Positions 4,813 through 6,237 of a stretch of 6,237 nt of DNA are shown in pieces (position 1 is the stretch's first letter; each line of letters starts with the position of its first letter). This stretch comes from Actinomycetota bacterium (GTDB lineage Bacteria; Actinomycetota; Acidimicrobiia; Acidimicrobiales; Ilumatobacteraceae). The notes under the pieces were generated by a model that was given only the letters and a program-made list of their open reading frames with translations, did not search any database and had not been told where the DNA came from. The translations under genes were made by a program, and so were the position numbers. The stretch lies in assembly GCA_005788205.1 (NCBI GenBank), contig SXYT01000038.1:1-6237 (forward strand), in the 5' to 3' direction.

Positions 4813-6237
4813 ATGGCGCGAACCCCTTCCCCCAAGGCCCGTGCCGCTGCGCTCCGCGAGCAGATCTCGCACCACAACCACGCCTACCACGGCGAGGACT
4901 CTCCCGTCATCAGCGACGCCGAGTACGACGCACTCGTCGCCGAACTGCGCGCGCTCGAGGCGGAGCACCCCGAACTCGCTGACTCGGACTCGCCCACGAC
5001 CCTCGTCGGTGCGCCGGCAGTCACCACGTTCGATCCCGTCGTGCACCGCGTGCCGATGACGAGCCTCGACAATGCCATGGACGAGGACGAGCTGGCGGCA
5101 TGGGGGGAGCGGGTGGCGAAGGGGCTCCCCGGCGAGCAGGTGCGCTACGTGTGCGAACTGAAGATCGACGGCCTCGCGATCAGCATCCGCTACGAGAACG
5201 GTGCCCTGGTGCAGGCAGCCACGCGCGGCGACGGCCGCGTCGGCGAGGACGTCACGCTCAACGTGTCCACAATCGCGACACTGCCGAAGAAGCTCATGCC
5301 GACGAAGAAAGCCCCGCGGGGAACCGAGGTGCCGGCGGTGCTGGAGGTCCGCGGCGAGATCTTCATGTCCACCGACGCGTTCCTCCGTCTGAAGGCGGAG
5401 AAGGAGGCCGAGAACGTCGAGCGTGCGGCGGCGGGCCGCGCACCCGTTGCCGTCCCCGTCAACCCGCGCAACGCGGGTGCGGGCAGCCTGCGCCAGAAGG
5501 ACCCGTCGGTCACCGCCTCGCGTGACCTCTCCATGTGGGCGTACCAGCTGGGCGAGGTGGCGGGGGGGCCGAAGTTCACGGGTCACCGCGAGACACTCGA
5601 CCTGCTCTCCGCCCTCGGGTTCCCCGTGAACCCGGAGATCACCGTGGTCGACTCCCTTGAGGGCGTCTCGGAATTCTGCAGCCACTGGCGCGAGCACCGC
5701 CACGACCTGCCGTACGAGATAGACGGTGTGGTGGTGAAGATCGATGACCTCGACCAGCGTGAGCGGCTGGGGTTCACCGCTCGGGCCCCGCGCTGGGCGA
5801 TCGCATTCAAGTTCCCGCCGGAGGAGCGCAACACCGTGCTCCGCGAGATCCAGGTGTCTGTGGGCCGCACCGGCCGCACCACCCCGTTCGCGAAGCTAGA
5901 GCCCGTGTTCGTCGGCGGTTCCACGGTGTCCATGGCCACACTGCACAACCGTGACCAGGTCGCGCTCAAGGACGTGCGCCCAGGCGACACCGTCGTCGTT
6001 CGCAAGGCGGGTGACGTCATCCCGGAGGTCGTCGGCCCGGTGCTCGCGCTGCGCCCCGCAGGGACGGAACCGTGGGTGTTCCCGACGACGTGCCCGTGCC
6101 CCATCGGCAGCACGCTCGTGAAGGAAGAGGACGTCGCCGACACACGCTGCGTCGAGCCATCGTGCCCGTTCCAGCGCGACCAGCGCATCATCTACTTCGC
6201 ATCGCGCGGTGCCATGGACATCGAGGGTCTCGGCGAG
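4813..6237 (+). CDS. ligA: NAD-dependent DNA ligase LigA, N-terminal part (runs off right edge)
   Basis: 475 residues are visible out of roughly 670-700 usual. LigA seals nicks in DNA during replication and repair, using NAD+ to adenylate itself. Order: NAD-binding domain Ia with HHNHAYHGED and SDAEYD (20-39); adenylation domain with catalytic K117 in ELKIDG; TRGDGRVGEDVT (137-148); EVRGEIF (178-184); NPRNAGAGSLRQ (217-228); DGVVVK with K309; and AFKFPPEE with K333; then the OB fold VGRTGRTTPFAKLEPV (350-365) and MATLHNRD. The zinc finger has C427, C429, C446 and C451. Its first pair reads CPCPIG where CPxCG is usual. Frame is intact to the edge, ending in SRGAMDIEGLGE; the helix-hairpin-helix and BRCT domains lie outside. 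A run of seven G (5562-5568) does not disturb the frame. ATG 4813 is preferred because of the promoter and the typical N-terminus. Confidence 0.97.
   Translation, partial: MARTPSPKARAAALREQISHHNHAYHGEDSPVISDAEYDALVAELRALEAEHPELADSDSPTTLVGAPAVTTFDPVVHRVPMTSLDNAMDEDELAAWGERVAKGLPGEQVRYVCELKIDGLAISIRYENGALVQAATRGDGRVGEDVTLNVSTIATLPKKLMPTKKAPRGTEVPAVLEVRGEIFMSTDAFLRLKAEKEAENVERAAAGRAPVAVPVNPRNAGAGSLRQKDPSVTASRDLSMWAYQLGEVAGGPKFTGHRETLDLLSALGFPVNPEITVVDSLEGVSEFCSHWREHRHDLPYEIDGVVVKIDDLDQRERLGFTARAPRWAIAFKFPPEERNTVLREIQVSVGRTGRTTPFAKLEPVFVGGSTVSMATLHNRDQVALKDVRPGDTVVVRKAGDVIPEVVGPVLALRPAGTEPWVFPTTCPCPIGSTLVKEEDVADTRCVEPSCPFQRDQRIIYFASRGAMDIEGLGE

Noticed and set aside
5562..5568. A run of seven G in ligA as a frameshift or phase-variation site
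   Set aside because: The LigA frame is intact on both sides, and such runs are expected by chance at this GC content.

Overview
This window comes from a high-GC bacterial chromosome. It most likely belongs to an actinobacterium, and the style of its promoters and start sites suggests something like class Acidimicrobiia; that class-level placement is inference. Coding is dense, third codon positions are strongly G/C, and GTG starts are used. The gene set matches a housekeeping neighbourhood known from actinobacteria. In Mycobacterium tuberculosis, iscS and trmU/mnmA are adjacent (Rv3025c-Rv3024c), and a MetE-like protein sits next to ligA (Rv3015c-Rv3014c). I see no mobile element, CRISPR array, rRNA or tRNA gene.

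Layout. (1) Positions 1-437, minus strand: the N-terminal part of a class I SAM-dependent methyltransferase, running off the left edge. (2) A 54-bp divergent gap carries a leaderless-type promoter for the next gene. (3) 492-1646 plus: cysteine desulfurase (IscS/NifS family). (4) 1643-2704 plus: MnmA tRNA-uridine 2-sulfurtransferase, overlapping iscS by 4 nt. (5) 2688-3554 minus: a multi-pass membrane protein of unknown function whose 3' end overlaps that of mnmA by 17 nt. (6) 3555-3728: a 174-bp divergent intergenic region with a strong hairpin/palindrome and further pairings. (7) 3729-4766 plus: a cobalamin-independent methionine-synthase-like protein whose zinc site looks incomplete. (8) A 46-bp gap with a clear promoter. 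(9) 4813 to the right edge, plus: the N-terminal 475 residues of NAD-dependent DNA ligase LigA.

How the genes work together. IscS and MnmA form a translationally coupled sulfur-transfer pair: IscS takes sulfur from cysteine and MnmA uses it to make 2-thiouridine at the wobble position of certain tRNAs. The other genes have no obvious biochemical link to this pair. Their proximity mainly reflects conserved actinobacterial gene order.

Overall this is mostly a housekeeping region and I found no convincing new multi-gene system. The points most worth a second look are: the matching promoter blocks of iscS and ligA; the palindrome and start-site complementarities upstream of the MetE-like gene; the altered zinc ligands of the MetE-like protein; the unusual zinc-finger spacing in LigA; and a 12-residue segment nearly identical between MnmA and the unrelated membrane protein on the opposite strand.
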